Part shown: positions 20,026 through 31,300 of the stretch, piece after piece
How positions within the stretch are numbered: position 1 is the first letter of the stretch
Layout of the letters: each line of letters begins with the position of its first letter
Source of the DNA: Mesorhizobium sp. NBSH29
GTDB taxonomy: Bacteria; Pseudomonadota; Alphaproteobacteria; Rhizobiales; Rhizobiaceae
Assembly (NCBI RefSeq): GCF_015500055.1
Contig: NZ_CP045494.1
Coordinates: 1-64,000, forward strand
Direction: 5' to 3'
DNA length: 64,000 nucleotides
Position numbers and translations under genes: made by a program
Notes under the pieces: model-generated
Told to the model about the DNA's origin: nothing
Databases searched by the model: none
Seen by the model: the letters and a program-made list of their open reading frames with translations, nothing else

Positions 20026-21692
20026 ATGGCAGATCAGATCGAGAACGAACAGCGTTGGTGGGAGGCGCGCCAGCGCGCCGAGATTCTCGCCAAGCTTCCT
20101 GATCGGCCGGGCGAGGCGCAGGTTCAGAGCGTGATCGGCGAGCTTGAGATCAGTCGTGCAACCTTGTTTCGCTGGCTGAAGCGATTCCGGCAGGACGACC
20201 GCACCAGCACTTTGCTGCCGCGTCGGCGCGGCCCGAATGCGGGCATGCAGCCTCTGGGTTCGGCGGTGCTTGTAATCGTCGAGGGACATTTCGAGAAGCT
20301 CTACGCAACGCGTCGCAAGCCGACACTGAGCCGTTTTCAGCGGGAGGTGGCGGGCGGATTGTCGTGCTGCGGGGCTGCAACCACCCTCGATCCGTCGTCT
20401 TGGACGGTGGCTCGAGGCAAAGGATCAAGCCGATCTGATGCGGCGGCGCGAAGGCGCTGGCAAATCCGAGCCGGTGTTTCTGGCGACGCCGGGGGGACTG
20501 GAAGCACCTGCTCCTCTGGACATCGTGCAGGTCGACCATACCAAGGTCGACGTCACGGTGGTCGATCCGGTGACGCGGTTGCCGATCGGTCGACCGACGC
20601 TGACCTTGGCGATTGATGTCAACACCCGGATGGCTATGGGTTTTTATCTGTCGCTGGAAGGGCCGTCGCTGACGGCCGTGGCATTGTGCTTGACCCATTG
20701 CGTGATCGACAAGACGGCATGGCTGGCGGCGCGGGGTATTGCTGTGGATTGGCCGTCGCATGGAATTCCCAGGATTATTCATGTCGATAACGGCGCGGAG
20801 TTCCACGCGCGGGCCTTCGAGCGCGCCTGCGCCGAACACCGTATCGATCTCGTCTACCGTCCTCCCGGCACGCCTCGCTTCGGCGGGCACATCGAAAGGC
20901 TGATCGGAACGATGATGGGGGCGGTGCATCTCATCCCCGGCTCGCACTTCTCGAACATCCGCGACCGCGGCGACCTCGATCCGGAAGCAGAAGCCGTGAT
21001 GACGCTCAGGGAGTTGGAGACCTATCTCGCGCTCGAGATCGTTGGCGCCTATCACGCTCGCATCCACAAGGCGCTGGATCTACCGCCTGTGGCCGCCTGG
21101 AATGCGCGCATTGCCGATGTCTCGGTGCGCAAACCATCAGATCCGCAACGGTTCCTGATCGATTTCCTACCCTACGAAGAGCGGACCCTTCAGCGCGACG
21201 GGCTGCATCTGTTCCATATCCGCTATTGGTCGGACGAACTGCGCTGGCTGATGGGGCGGGACCGGCAAAGGCTGACCATCAAATACGACCCGCGTGACCT
21301 GTCTTGCGTGTTTGTTCGCGACAGGGGAGGGGTATCTGGAGGTGCGCCCCGCCGACCGCACCCGACCGTCGATTGCCATGTGGGAGCAACGCGCGGCGCG
21401 ACGTGCGCTGCGGGCGGAGGGGCGCAAGGCGCTTGATGAGGAACTCATCTTTTCGACGATTCTCGCCCAGCGCGCCTTGGTCGACGAGGCAACGCGCGCG
21501 ACGAGAGCCATGCGGCGGGAGAGTGCGCGGCGCGAGCACCTTGGCGGCGGCAAAATGATCGATCTGACGCCGGAAACGGCATCTGCCGAAGACGACAAGC
21601 CCTTGCAGCTACCCTATTTCGCGGTGGAGGAATGGGATGGACTGACGAGTTCGAGCACCTCTTTCCCGCCAGCCGGACGATCGCGGCGCTGA
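20026..21692 (+). pseudogene. tniA: TniA, Mu-type DDE transposase, frameshifted
   Basis: DDE transposase of the TniABQ unit. The start 'MADQIENEQRWWEARQRAEI' is followed by a helix-turn-helix ('ISRATLFRWLKRFRQDDRTS'). The catalytic core has Asp in 'DIVQVDHTKVDV', Asp in 'RIIHVDNGAEFHAR' and Glu in 'TPRFGGHIERLIG', with 35 residues between the last two. The frame breaks near 20330-20440 and again near 21325; the C-terminal part continues 'YLEVRPADRTRPSIAMWEQR'. The end overlaps tniB by about 60 bases. Confidence 0.82.
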
Positions 21693-22522
21693 GTGCCGAA
21701 GAACGCATCCGCAGGATCCGCGCCGATCGATGGATCAACTATCCCCGCGCCGAGCAGGCCTTGGCAAAGCTGGAGGCTCTGTTAGCCTTTCCGCAACGCG
21801 CACGCATGCCCAACTTGCTCATCGTCGGTGCCAGTGGCATGGGCAAGACCATGATCGTCGAGAAGTTCGCTCGTGATCACCCCTCGCATTTCGACAAAGC
21901 GACGGGACGCATGCACATGCCGGTGATTGTCGTGCAGATGGTTGCAGGTCCGGACGAAGCGCGCTTTTACAAGCGATTGCTGGCGGCAATCGGCGCCCCT
22001 GAGCCACCGCGGGCAACGCTGTCGGTGCTGGAAAGCCTGACTTTGCGCCTGCTCTCGGAAATCCGCCCGGGCCTTTCTGGTGATCGACGAGGTACATAGC
22101 CTTCAGGCCGGCACGGTGCGAGAGCAGACCCGCTTCCTCAACCTGCTGCGATTTCTCGGCAACGAACTCAGGATCCCGCTCGTCTGCGTCGGCACGCAGC
22201 AGGCGCGCAACGCACTGCGCACCGACGATCAGCTGGTGCGCCGCTTCGAGGCTGTTGCCTTGCCACCCTGGCAGAACGACGAGGATTTCGGCGGTCTTAT
22301 CGGCAGTCTGCAGCGGACCTTGCCGCTGCGTCGGCCGAGCGAAGATCGGCGATCGCATGCTGAAGCGCCTTGTCGAAGTCACGGGCGGCATCTCCGCGCA
22401 TGTGTTTTCGCTGATGGGCATGCTCGCCATCGCGGCGATCGAGAGCGGTGAGGAGAGGATTCTGGCTACCGACGTTGCCGACACACGCAACGTGCTGGCC
22501 TCTCCTGGGCGAGCCGGTATGA
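21632..22522 (+). pseudogene. tniB: TniB, AAA ATPase of the transposon, frameshifted
   Basis: TniB is the ATP-dependent target-selection protein. It opens 'MGWTDEFEHLFPASRTIAAL', has Walker A 'IVGASGMGKTMIVEKFARDH' near residue 70 and, in the next frame, Walker B 'FLVIDEVHSLQAG' then 'RFLNLLRFLGNELRIPLVCV'. A third frame gives 'LVEVTGGISAHVFSLMGMLA'. Two or three indels separate them. With one C removed near 22505 the gene would end 'LGEPV' at 22522, overlapping the tniQ ATG. Confidence 0.8.
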
Positions 22523-23561
22523 ATATCGTGGCGAGGTCGACGCTGTTGCCGGTCGTGCCGAGGGCTGAGCCCGATGAGCGACTGTCCTGCTGGCTGGGCC
22601 GTCTGGCGCAATTCTACGGGATGCCGATCAAGGCCTTTCTGGAATGCTCCGGCCTGAGTTGTTGTGACGTCGCCGACCTCGAATGGCGGCTCGGGGCAGG
22701 GGAGGGGGCTTTGCTTGCCCGCCCGTACTGGCATGACTGTCGAAGCGACACGGGCGATGACCTTCGAGGAGATAGCGCCGCATGCACGCCTGACGGTGAC
22801 CCCGCGGCAGCCGTTATGTGTGCCCGCTTTGTCCGGGCGGAATTCAACGCAAGAGCACGGCTCTTCCATGGAACTTTTGGTGCCCGGAACATGGAGTCCG
22901 CTTGGCCGCAAGGGCGGGGAGAAATCTGGAAGGGTTGTCGCAGACGCAGTTGACCGTGCTCGATCTCAATGCGCGCGCCGGCGCCATGCGCTTGGCGAAC
23001 TGGGCGCGGGGGAAAAGGATGAGGGACTTCCTTCCGTTCCTCAATTGCTGGATTTCCTGACGACACGGCATCGCAGATCCTCGCCGCCATCTGCTCACCG
23101 AGCAGCCCCGCATGTCGCTGCTGGCGCGCAGGGAGAACCATGATTTCCTCACGCATCCGATCGCCAGGCAGGCGCTGCTGGTTGTCGTGCCGGAATACGA
23201 TCGCGTCGCGCCCGTTCTCGCCAAGCCGGTCCGCTCCGGCCTGCTCGCGCTGGCGCAGGGCTCCCTATTGCAGAACTACGCCCTCGCCGTCGTGGTAGGG
23301 CGGCTGTCCGCGGATCCGGTCGGCCACGTCGCCTCTGTGCTGCTGGCCAGCGACGAGGAAGGCGAGGAGAGGCTCAGGGAAACATTGCGCGCGTGGCCGC
23401 TCACGTTGCGCAGACGCATCTATGCACGTCTTCAGCGCCTTCGCGTCGCCCGCAGCGGCGCTTCATCAGGTGCAGAAGGCGTCAAATCCGGCCAGAAGCA
23501 CGGGCAGTCTCAAAAATTCCGATTCAGCCAGTCTCACAATTATGCGCGAGGAATCTCATAA
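22519..23561 (+). pseudogene. tniQ: TniQ family transposition protein, frameshifted
   Basis: TniQ is an accessory protein for target choice, related to TnsD. From ATG 22519 it reads 'PVVPRAEPDERLSCWLGRLA' then 'FYGMPIKAFLE', the family start. Another frame carries a zinc-finger pair 'YVCPLCPGG' and 'NFWCPEHGVRLA'. A late frame (23112-23561) gives 'FLTHPIARQALLVVVPEYDR' and 'GLLALAQGSLLQNYALAVVV'. Several indels are needed. The last codons run into the transposon's right end, so the true stop is uncertain. Confidence 0.75.
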
Positions 23562-23805
23562 TTTGTGCTCCAGATTTCCGTCTGCATGCCGAATCTCACG
23601 AATTTCGCTCATCCGACACTCGCGCTGTGGGACGATCCATCGCCCTTCAGAGCGTCACTTTCGGGGTTCTGATCGATGTTTTGCGCCATTCATACTATAG
23701 AGAACAAAACAAACGATAATGCAACATTATCGTTCATTATTGATGCGCGACAGGCGCGGCGGTTTCTGCGCATTGTGATTGCGAAAAGCGCCGCGATGAT
23801 TCATG

Positions 23806-24840
23806 ATGTCTTTCATGATTCCGCTTCCCAAATCCTCACCGCGCCACCACACCCCGCTTGCCGAGGCCCTTTCGAGCGCACCAAAGGCAACTTGTCCCGG
23901 CTTGGCTGCGCCGCGCCGTCCCGGATGCGCAAAAGCTTGCGCGACAAGAAGTTGAGGAAGTCGCGCTCACCGCAGGCGCCGCCATCGGCGCCCTCGATGC
24001 AGTGGTCCGCCGGCAGGAGCGGTGGGCGGGTGCGTGGCGGCAACGGCTGGCGCTCAGCGCAGCTGCGGTGACCACGCGGCAGGCCGGGCGCGTCGAGGAT
24101 GAAAGCGCGCTACGCGACGCCGTGCTGCTCACCCGTCCGGGCGATTTTTCGTCCGTCGGTCCCGCTGGTTCGATGCTGCTGGCCTGGCGTCGGCTGGCGG
24201 CCCGGCCCGCTGAGGAGCTGCTGACGAAGAAAACCCTCGCCGCAGTGTTGGAAGAGTTCGGTTACGCCGGCAACAACGAAAGGGTCAGCGATTTGGCGGA
24301 CGAGCTTCGGCAACTCTCCGCCAGCGCTGGTACGGTGGGCGTGCTGACCGGCGCGTTCATGGCCGCGGAACGACACGGCTTCGGCCGTGGCGTCGGGTCT
24401 GGCTCGCGGACGCTCTGTTGGCACAGCGGTCTGTCCTGGCCGCATGCGGTGCCGTTACTGGGCACAGACGCGGCTGTGGGCCTGGGGGCTGCCCGATCGC
24501 GAGGTGCGAGTACCATTGTTGCGGCAGTCGGGATCGAGGCCGGACCTGACCGAGCGAAAGGTCTGCTCGCCGCGCAAGCCCGGGCCGCGCTCCGCGCCAT
24601 CGACCTGTCGGCCGAGCTCGGACGTCGCGCGGCAAAACTGCTCGCCGTCGCGCCGAACTTAGGCGCAAGGGAGCGGATGCTGTCGTCGAAAGACTCCTCT
24701 CCGACGATGCGATCGTTGCTTCGGAAAAGATCGCCGGCATGAGCGACCGTGGGCTGCGCCGCCTGTTCGACCGGTTGGTCGAACTCGGCGCCGTGCGCGA
24801 ACTGTCGGGCCGCACCACTTTCCGCATTTACGGGCTTTAA
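23806..24840 (+). pseudogene. DUF1403 family protein, frameshifted
   Basis: DUF1403 proteins are of unknown function and occur on rhizobial plasmids, often next to an ScpB-like gene, as here. The start 'MIPLPKSSPRHHTPLAEALS' is in one frame. The bulk (23940-24400) reads 'QEVEEVALTAGAAIGALDAV' and 'DLADELRQLSASAGTVGVLT'. The end switches again: 'LLAAQARAALRAIDLSAELG', then 'RLLSDDAIVASEKIAGMSDR' and 'VRELSGRTTFRIYGL'. At least four indels. The stop at 24840 lies 3 bases before the scpB-like start. Confidence 0.72.
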
Positions 24841-24843
24841 GAA

Positions 24844-25532
24844 ATGGCTGAAGCAGCGCGCAAGAGGCGAGGCCGGTCAGATGGCCATCGATCAGGCGAG
24901 GGCCGGTCAAATGACCATTTGTTTGATCGGGAATTGGATCATCTGCCGACGGAAGCCCGCTGGCGCGAATGGATGCATCGCGTCGAGGCGACCATTTTTG
25001 CTGCCAGCGAGCCCGTGGGTCGTGAGACGTTTGGCGCGCGTCGTCGGCACGAGCTGCAGCATCGACCTGTGATCGACGACATTCGCGAGGAACTGCGCGG
25101 GCGGCCCTATGACCTGGTTTGCCGTCGCCGGCGGCTGGAAACACCTGACCCGGGCCGGCCTATGCCGACGCCATCCGTGCCGCGGTTTGGAGGCAGTGAG
25201 AACCGCCGCCGACCTGACACAATTCGGAGGTTTTGGTTGTTGATGTGCGTGGCGTATTTCCAGCCCATCACCCGTGGAGAACTGTTCGTCGTTCTTCGGC
25301 AAGGAGATTTCCCGCGACCTGATCGGCCAGCTGCGCGGTGCGAAAGCTGATCGCCTCCGGTCCGCGCAGCCCGACGCCGGGCGCGCCGTATACCTACGTC
25401 ACGACAAAAGAATTCCTGCTGGCGTTCGGGCTCGACACGCTGCGCGACCTGCCGGATTTTGAGGCACTCGAGGATGCTGGACTACTGTCGAAGGAGAAGC
25501 TGTTGGCCAGGAGATATTTCGACCGGGCCTGA
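24844..25532 (+). pseudogene. ScpB-like segregation and condensation protein, frameshifted
   Basis: Winged-helix protein related to ScpB, which pairs with kleisin/SMC complexes on chromosomes; the plasmid version's partner is unknown. It reads 'MAEAARKRRGR', 'HLPTEARWREWMHRVEATIF', 'IDDIREELRGRPYDLV', then in other frames 'VLMCVAYFQPITRGELSSFF', 'GKEISRDLIGQLRGAKLIAS' and 'YTYVTTKEFLLAFGLDTLRD'. Three or more indels break it. It is likely co-transcribed with the DUF1403 gene. Confidence 0.75.
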
Positions 25533-25544
25533 GCGGCGGAGAGA

Positions 25545-25935
25545 GCGACGGCGAAGAATAAGCAGAGCACGAAGATCGTGAAGACTGGGTTATCTTGAGC
25601 GACTCTTTGCCGAGTTGCGGCCCGCAGTGACAGGCGGCAATTGACGACCAGGACGACTGATCGCGCGGCAGCCGGTGATCCACGATAGCCGTTGACGAGG
25701 AATTAATGGCGCATACGATGGAAGCCATTCGGCAGGGTGTGCAGCACAAAACGCCGGATGAACTCGTGGGCGTCAAACATACAACCCTCGACTTGCAGCG
25801 TTGGCGATAATCCCCGCAGCGTAACTCGACCTTGCGGTCGGCCATAATGATCAGGCGAGAATTGGCGATGGCGACGCGGTGGGCGTAGCGACCGGGATAG
25901 GCCAGCACCTGCTTTGGTCCGCCGAATGGCGGCTT
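25545..25935 (-). pseudogene. IS91 family transposase, 3' remnant
   Basis: The minus strand reads 'GPKQVLAYPGRYAHRVAIAN' and 'SRLIIMADRKVELR', then in other frames 'EFIRRFVLHTLPNGFHRMRH' and 'CRLSLRAATRQRVAQ'. This is the C-terminal half of an IS91-type rolling-circle transposase. The N-terminal half is missing: the frame joins directly to a PRC-barrel protein at about 25935. A second IS91 end fragment lies near 35500-35745. Confidence 0.68.
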
Positions 25936-26627
25936 GGCGTCCGAGAGCCAGGAATAGTCCTGGTCGGGCATGAGAGGCACATCCCTCATCTCTCTCTCCG
26001 GGATACGAAGATAAAAGCTCTCGCGCCCTTGTGAGATCTGCAGCGATCGCAGTGGGACGACAATGCTGTCCTTACCCACTGTGAAAAACCCACCCGAAGC
26101 GACAACGACATAATCCTCGCGATCCTTGGTGCCTATAACGACATTGCGGACCTCCCCAATGATCTTGTCATCGGAACTTCGGACCTCGGCCCCCAGTATC
26201 TCGTCGGCCCGTAATCCTGGGCCGAGCTCGTCAATGTCGATGAGAGGTTTTGCGTCTGCATCCTCGCGCGGCCGATCACTGCTCCGCCTCGCTCAAGCAT
26301 CGGCTCTCGCGCTGCAAGCTGCTGATCTGCTTCGTCTTCGTCGTTGTCTCCCAAGTTTCCCATTGACGGCGACGCAATGAGGTCGCGAATACTGGCCAGA
26401 ACTCGCTCGCAATCATCATGGCGGGCGTAGGACCAAAGGATGAAAGCGGAGTCGCGGAGGGCTCGGAGGTCGCGAACCATCTGGCGGTTGGCGCCATCCC
26501 GAAGCTCAGGCTTCTGTAGAATCGCCTCCTCCAGTTTCGCGTCTGAGATGTTGCATTCTGCACGGGCAGGGAGAGCTGAAATAATCAGAACGCTTGCCGC
26601 GAGAACAATCCTTGCCTGTCGGTTCAC
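25935..26627 (-). pseudogene. Secreted PRC-barrel domain protein, frameshifted and 3' truncated
   Basis: GTG 26627, with a GGAG site 6 bases upstream, opens a signal peptide (IVLAASVLIISALPARAECN). A Cys-containing helical region follows ('RDLRALRDSAFILWSYARHD'), then an acidic linker. After an indel near 26240 a PRC-barrel appears: 'RSSDDKIIGEVRNVVIGTKD', 'YVVVASGGFFTVGKDSIVVP', 'LIPDQDYSWLSDA'-like end. PRC-barrel proteins of this kind are envelope or stress associated in rhizobia. The end is fused to IS91 sequence. Confidence 0.65.
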
Positions 26628-26971
26628 CTTCGCTCCTTTGTGTGAGAGCCTGCGGGAGTGCCAGATTGCGCAAGTTGGACGCCCGACCTTGCGCGAAGCT
26701 TGCCCGAATTTCGCATAAATCAGCAAGCCCCATCAGACCAGGCCGCTTACCTGGTCAAAAAACCGGCCCGCCGCAGCGGTTCTCGGGCCTGATTGGTAGT
26801 ATTCGATCTGCTACAATTCGAAGCCGAGATCGGCCATTTCCTCGACGCCATGCAACGGCTGTTGCGCCCGACTGATCGAAGACCGTGCCGGTCGAGCGAA
26901 GGCGGGCTTCCTTCGACGTTCCATGCGTTTCCGCTTGTTTCCCAGTCAAGGATGGCGATAGGACCGTCATC
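26628..26971. other. Intergenic region, no gene seen
   Basis: About 340 bases between the PRC-barrel gene and the oxidoreductase gene. Short open frames here have no recognisable product. A GC hairpin followed by AT-rich sequence near 26755-26800 (GGCCCG...CGGGCC) could be a terminator. Confidence 0.4.
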
Positions 26972-27592
26972 CTATTGAGGAACGCCGACATAATTCTCGC
27001 CCTTCAAGAGTTTGGCCAGATGAACGGCATTCGAGACGGCCATTTCTATCATGCCAGCCACCTTCTTCGGCGCGGACGGCAAGTCGACGTAATCGATATT
27101 TCCCATCGCCTCGCCAACCCAGTAGACGCCACAGTTGGCGGGGATCGTAAAGCCAACATCGTTCAGCGATTGGAAGCACGCAGCGTGGCAGGCGTGCGCG
27201 CCATCTTCGTTGCCCACGATGGCGACAATTGCCACCTTCCCAGCAGCAGGCATGCGACCGAGGTCATCTGTTTCGGACAGAAACGCATCCATTCGCTCGA
27301 GCACACGCTTGGCGACGCTCGATGGCTGTCCCATCCAGATCGGCAGGCCCAGAAGCAGGATATCTGCTGCCAGGATTTGCGCGCGCAACTTTGGCCAATC
27401 GTCGCCGTTGCCTTCATCTGACAATACGCCCGGTTTTACGTTATGGTCGGCAACGCGAACCGGACCCCCGGAAATAACGTCATACGGCTTCAGCGCCGCA
27501 ATCAGATCGCTCAGGATTTTGTCAGTCGATGATTTCTCATTGGCATGAGACGGCTTGAGCGAACAATTGAGCGCGAATGCAGTCAGCGACAT
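26972..27592 (-). CDS. Flavodoxin-fold NAD(P)H-dependent oxidoreductase
   Basis: The 206-residue product has a flavodoxin-like fold of the NADPH-dependent FMN reductase superfamily. It shows the FMN phosphate loop 'LNCSLKPSHANEKSSTDKIL', 'ILLLGLPIWMGQPSSVAKRV' and 'CFQSLNDVGFTIPANCGVYW'. ATG 27592 is preferred over 27712 because the family begins 'LTAFALNCSLKPS' and a GGAG site precedes it. It is likely cytoplasmic; the substrate is unknown. It is an intact gene in a frame-broken region. Confidence 0.8.
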   Translation of the reverse strand: MSLTAFALNCSLKPSHANEKSSTDKILSDLIAALKPYDVISGGPVRVADHNVKPGVLSDEGNGDDWPKLRAQILAADILLLGLPIWMGQPSSVAKRVLERMDAFLSETDDLGRMPAAGKVAIVAIVGNEDGAHACHAACFQSLNDVGFTIPANCGVYWVGEAMGNIDYVDLPSAPKKVAGMIEMAVSNAVHLAKLLKGENYVGVPQ

Positions 27593-27779
27593 CGGGAAAC
27601 TCCGCATCGTGAGATAATGAAGATAGATTTGACCCGCCATAGCAAAGGCGGCACTCGCAACACCTGGACTTGTGGCGCAACGCATCCCACAACGAATCCG
27701 TTGCACCGGCACCGCAGAGAACTCTCAAGGCGACATCAGTTTTTGTTCGTCCCCCGCACATTTTGTCGTCGAATGACCC

Positions 27780-28026
27780 CGCAGAACCTTGGACAGGGCT
27801 GAGCGGCGGACCGCGCCGCGCGAGCAACGCTACGCGTGCCATTGTCCGACCTTACGAAATCGACTTCCGCATAATGATCGGGGACGAACTGAAATGGATT
27901 CTCAGACTGCACTGGGTGATGACGCCGCATGGTCCGGTGGATTATGGTCGGTATCTTCATCGATGTAACCGGTCGCAAGCAGGCGGAGGGCCGTGCGAGA
28001 TGAGCCATCGCGTCAAGAACCGTTGA
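27780..28026 (+). pseudogene. Fragment of a PAS / HWE-type histidine kinase
   Basis: Residues 'YEIDFRIMIGDELKWI', 'MVGIFIDVTGRKQAEGRAE' and 'EMSHRVKN' can be read across two frames. They match a PAS/PAC domain followed by the start of an HWE-kinase phosphoacceptor box (MSHRVKN). Nothing of the ATPase domain follows. It is a short remnant with no clear start. Confidence 0.5.
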
Positions 28027-28331
28027 GCATTGCTCCGGCCTTACCAAGAAGCGCTCTGGGCGCCGGCTCGAATGATTTGTGACTTTCTGCGCGAACAGCC
28101 GCAAAGTCGCCCGCGACGCAACGGAACGACCGAAGGCCACCCGGCTTGTCGGCGGGGTATTCACGTGAGTAACAGTCACTCGCAGGCCGCTGGGCATTGT
28201 CGTGTGGATGGTTGCTTTGGGGAACTCTCTGAGTGGGGCCAAGCAGATTGGGGCGGTAAGCGGTGCGGGTCCATGACTGGAGAATCTCTCCGCGAAGGCA
28301 ATCGCCGAGGCGAAGCCCAAGGCGAAAACGG
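28027..28331. other. Intergenic region, no gene seen
   Basis: About 300 bases between the kinase fragment and the CheB-CheR hybrid gene. Open frames exist on both strands, but none shows recognisable protein features. It may contain the promoter of the hybrid gene. Confidence 0.4.
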
Positions 28332-31300
28332 ATGAATACGCGCGAGAGGCAGCGGGCGCGTGCGTCCGAAACCGCGGCAATTCCGGTTGTCGGCATGGCG
28401 CGTCGGCCGGGGCATCGAGGCGCTGGGCCTTTTTCTTCGACGCCATGCCGACAGACTGCGGCTGCGCCTTCGTGGTCGTGCTGCATCTCGATCCCAAGCG
28501 CGAAAGCGAGTTGGCGCGCGTCCTGGGCGCCCGCACGGCCATGCCGGTCGTTCAGGTCAAGGACGGCATGCGGCTTGCGCCCGACCACGTCTATGTGATC
28601 GCGCCCGATTCCGACCTGACGGTTCGCGAAGGCGCGCTGCACATGGCCAAGCCGGTCGCGCCGCGCGGCCACGGTCATCCCGTCGATGTTCTGTTCTCGC
28701 TCGCTAAGGACCAGCGTGAACGGGCGATCGCCATCGTGCTGTCCGGCACGGGAAGCAATGGCACCGAGGGGCTGAAGGAGATCCGGGCGGAGGGTGGCAT
28801 GAGCCTCGTGCAGGCGCCCGAGACCGCCAAATTCGACGGCATGCCGAGGAGCGCGATTTCGGCGGGCATGGCCGATCACATCCTCGCGCCGGAAAAGATG
28901 CCGGAGATCCTGCTGGCCTACATCCGCCACGATTACATTTCGGCGCCCGTCGATGCCGAGATCGCCTCGCCGGGTGGCCAGGCGACGCTCGATCATGTTC
29001 TGGATCTGTTGCGCGCGCGCGGCGGACACGATTTTCGCGGCTACAAGCAAGCGACGCTCGGCGGCGCGTTCACCGGCGTCTTGGCCTGAGAAACATCGAA
29101 ACGCTAGACGAATATCGACGAATTGCGCGCCAGTCCGGATGAAGCCGCCACGCTGATCAGGGACCTCATGATAAGCGTCTCGGGATTTTTGCGACGACGA
29201 CGCATGGAAGACGCTTGCCGAACTGGTATTGCGCCGATGGTGGCCGAGCGCGAGACAGGCGCTCGATCCGCGTCTGGGCGCCGGCCTGCTCCACGGGCGA
29301 GGAAGCCTATTCCGTCGCCATGCTGGTCACCGAACTTGCCGAGGCGGCCGAAAAGCGGTTCGAACTAAAGGTATTCGCGACCGACGCCCAGGAAGGTAAT
29401 CTGCGCAAGGCGCGCGATGGCATTTATCCAGCCGCCGCCGTGGCGGGCTTTCCATCGACCCGTCTCAAGCGCTTTTTCGAAAAGCTCGACGGGTCCTTCC
29501 AAGTCAGCAAGGAGCTTCGCGAAATGGTTGTGTTCGCGCCGCAGAACCTGCTGCGCGATCCGCCGTTTTCACGACTCGACCTGGTTTGCCGTAATGTCCT
29601 CATCTATCTCGAAGCTGACGCGCAGCAACGGATTCGCGCTCTGTCATTTCGCGCTGCTCCCTGGCGGGCATCTCTTTCTCGGCAGTGCCGAGACGATCGG
29701 ACGGCACGAAGACCTGTTCGAGACGGTGTCGAAGAAATGGCGGATATACCGAAGGCTCGGGCCGACCCGGCACGACCTCGTCGACTATCCGCCGCCGCGC
29801 GGCCCCGCTGAACCCCGAACGAGAGAGAAACCGTCGCTGTCTCCGAGGCGATCGCACCGGCCGCCGAACTGGCGCGGCGCGCGCTCCTGGAGCGCTACGC
29901 TCCGGCCTCGGTGCTGATCGACCAGAAGGGCCGCGTTCTCTATTTCCACGGCACAACCAGGGACTATCTGGAACACCCGGCGGGCGAGCCGACCAGGGAT
30001 CTGCTGACCATGGCGCGCGACGGAATGGCCGCCAGGCTGCGCGCCGCGATCGCGAAGCGTCGAAAGAAAACCGAAGCGTGACCGTCAACGCCCGGATCAG
30101 GGAGACGGGCCGATCCGTCGACATGACGGTTGCGCCTGCCCGCATCGTCGCAAGGCGCGGCTTTATTCTCGTCAGCTTCGCGCCGGCATTGGCGCAGTCC
30201 GATCCCGCCCGGCCGCTGTTCGCGACGACGCTGGAGAGGGGTCGTCCTCCGAACGCGCCTTGTCGACGAATTGAAGGCGACCCGCGCCGAACTGCAGAAC
30301 ACCATCGAGTATCAGGAAACCACCAACGAGGAGTTGAAGGCCTCGAACGAGGAAGCCACCTCCATTGAACGAGGAGCTTCAATCCACCAATGAGGGAACT
30401 GGAGACCTCGAAGGAGGAACTGCAATCGTTCAACGAGGAACTGAACACCGTCAACAGTCAGCTTCAGCACAAGATCGGAGAGCTTTGAAAGCACCACCAA
30501 CCACCTCGACAATCTGCTGGCCGATCGGAGACGCGACCCTTTTTCCTGATACCGGGGTTCCGCATCACATGGTTCGCCCCGGCGATGAAGGATTTGTTCG
30601 ATTTCGTCCCGTCCGACATCGGTCGGCCGATCGCTCATTTCGCCCGCAAATTCGCCGACGAGAATCTGTTGCGGGATGCCGAGACGGTGCTAAAAAGCTT
30701 ACTGCCATCGAGGCCGAAGTGCCCACCGATGCGGGCCGCTGGGTATGTTCGCCGCGTGCTTCCCTATCGCACGCAGGACAACCGCATCGCAGGCGTCGTC
30801 GTTACGTTCAACGACATCACTGACCGAAAAACGCGCCGCCGATGCGATCACGATGCTCGCGTCTATTCCGAAACCATAGTGCGGACGGTTCAGCATCCCC
30901 TGATCGTTCTGGACAAGAATTTGCGTGTCCAAACGCCAACAAGGCTTTCCGCGAACTATTCGCTGTTTTTGACGAAGAACCCAAAGGGCATATTATCTTT
31001 GAACTTGGAACCGGCGAGTGGAATAACCCGCCTCTGCGGCCCCTTTCTGGATAGAGTTATTTCGGCGGGACGAGGATATCCACAACTTCGAAATCGAGCA
31101 GGATTTCCATCTGACCGGACTACGATCGATGCTGCTCACTGCGAGCAAGTTGCCACAAGAAGGAGGCGTGACGCCCTGATCCTGCTTGCCATCGAGGACA
31201 TCACCGAGCGCAAAGCGTTTCGAGGAGCATCGCGAAATCCTGGTTGGCGAACTCAATCATCGCATCAAGAATGTCATGGCGACGGTGCAGGCGATCGCAT

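Larger units (their letters stand above)
19928..23621 (+). mobile_element. TniABQ-type transposon (Tn5053/Tn402-like)
   Basis: Three genes in the order transposase, ATPase, TniQ define this group. The left end begins TGTCG and the right side has a matching CGACA near 23617-23621. Related 'GAGAC/GTCTC' words repeat inside both ends: GAGTCGGAATTCCTGAGAC at left (19978-19996) faces GTCTCAAAAATTCCGATTC at right (about 23508-23526), 16 of 19 matching in inverted orientation. No flanking target duplication could be identified, so the exact right end is tentative. Confidence 0.65.

Noticed and set aside
12380-22710. A repeated G-rich word (GGGGCAGGGGAGGG) near 12386, 14733 and 22695
   Set aside because: Two of the three copies fall inside coding sequence of unrelated genes; likely chance in GC-rich DNA.
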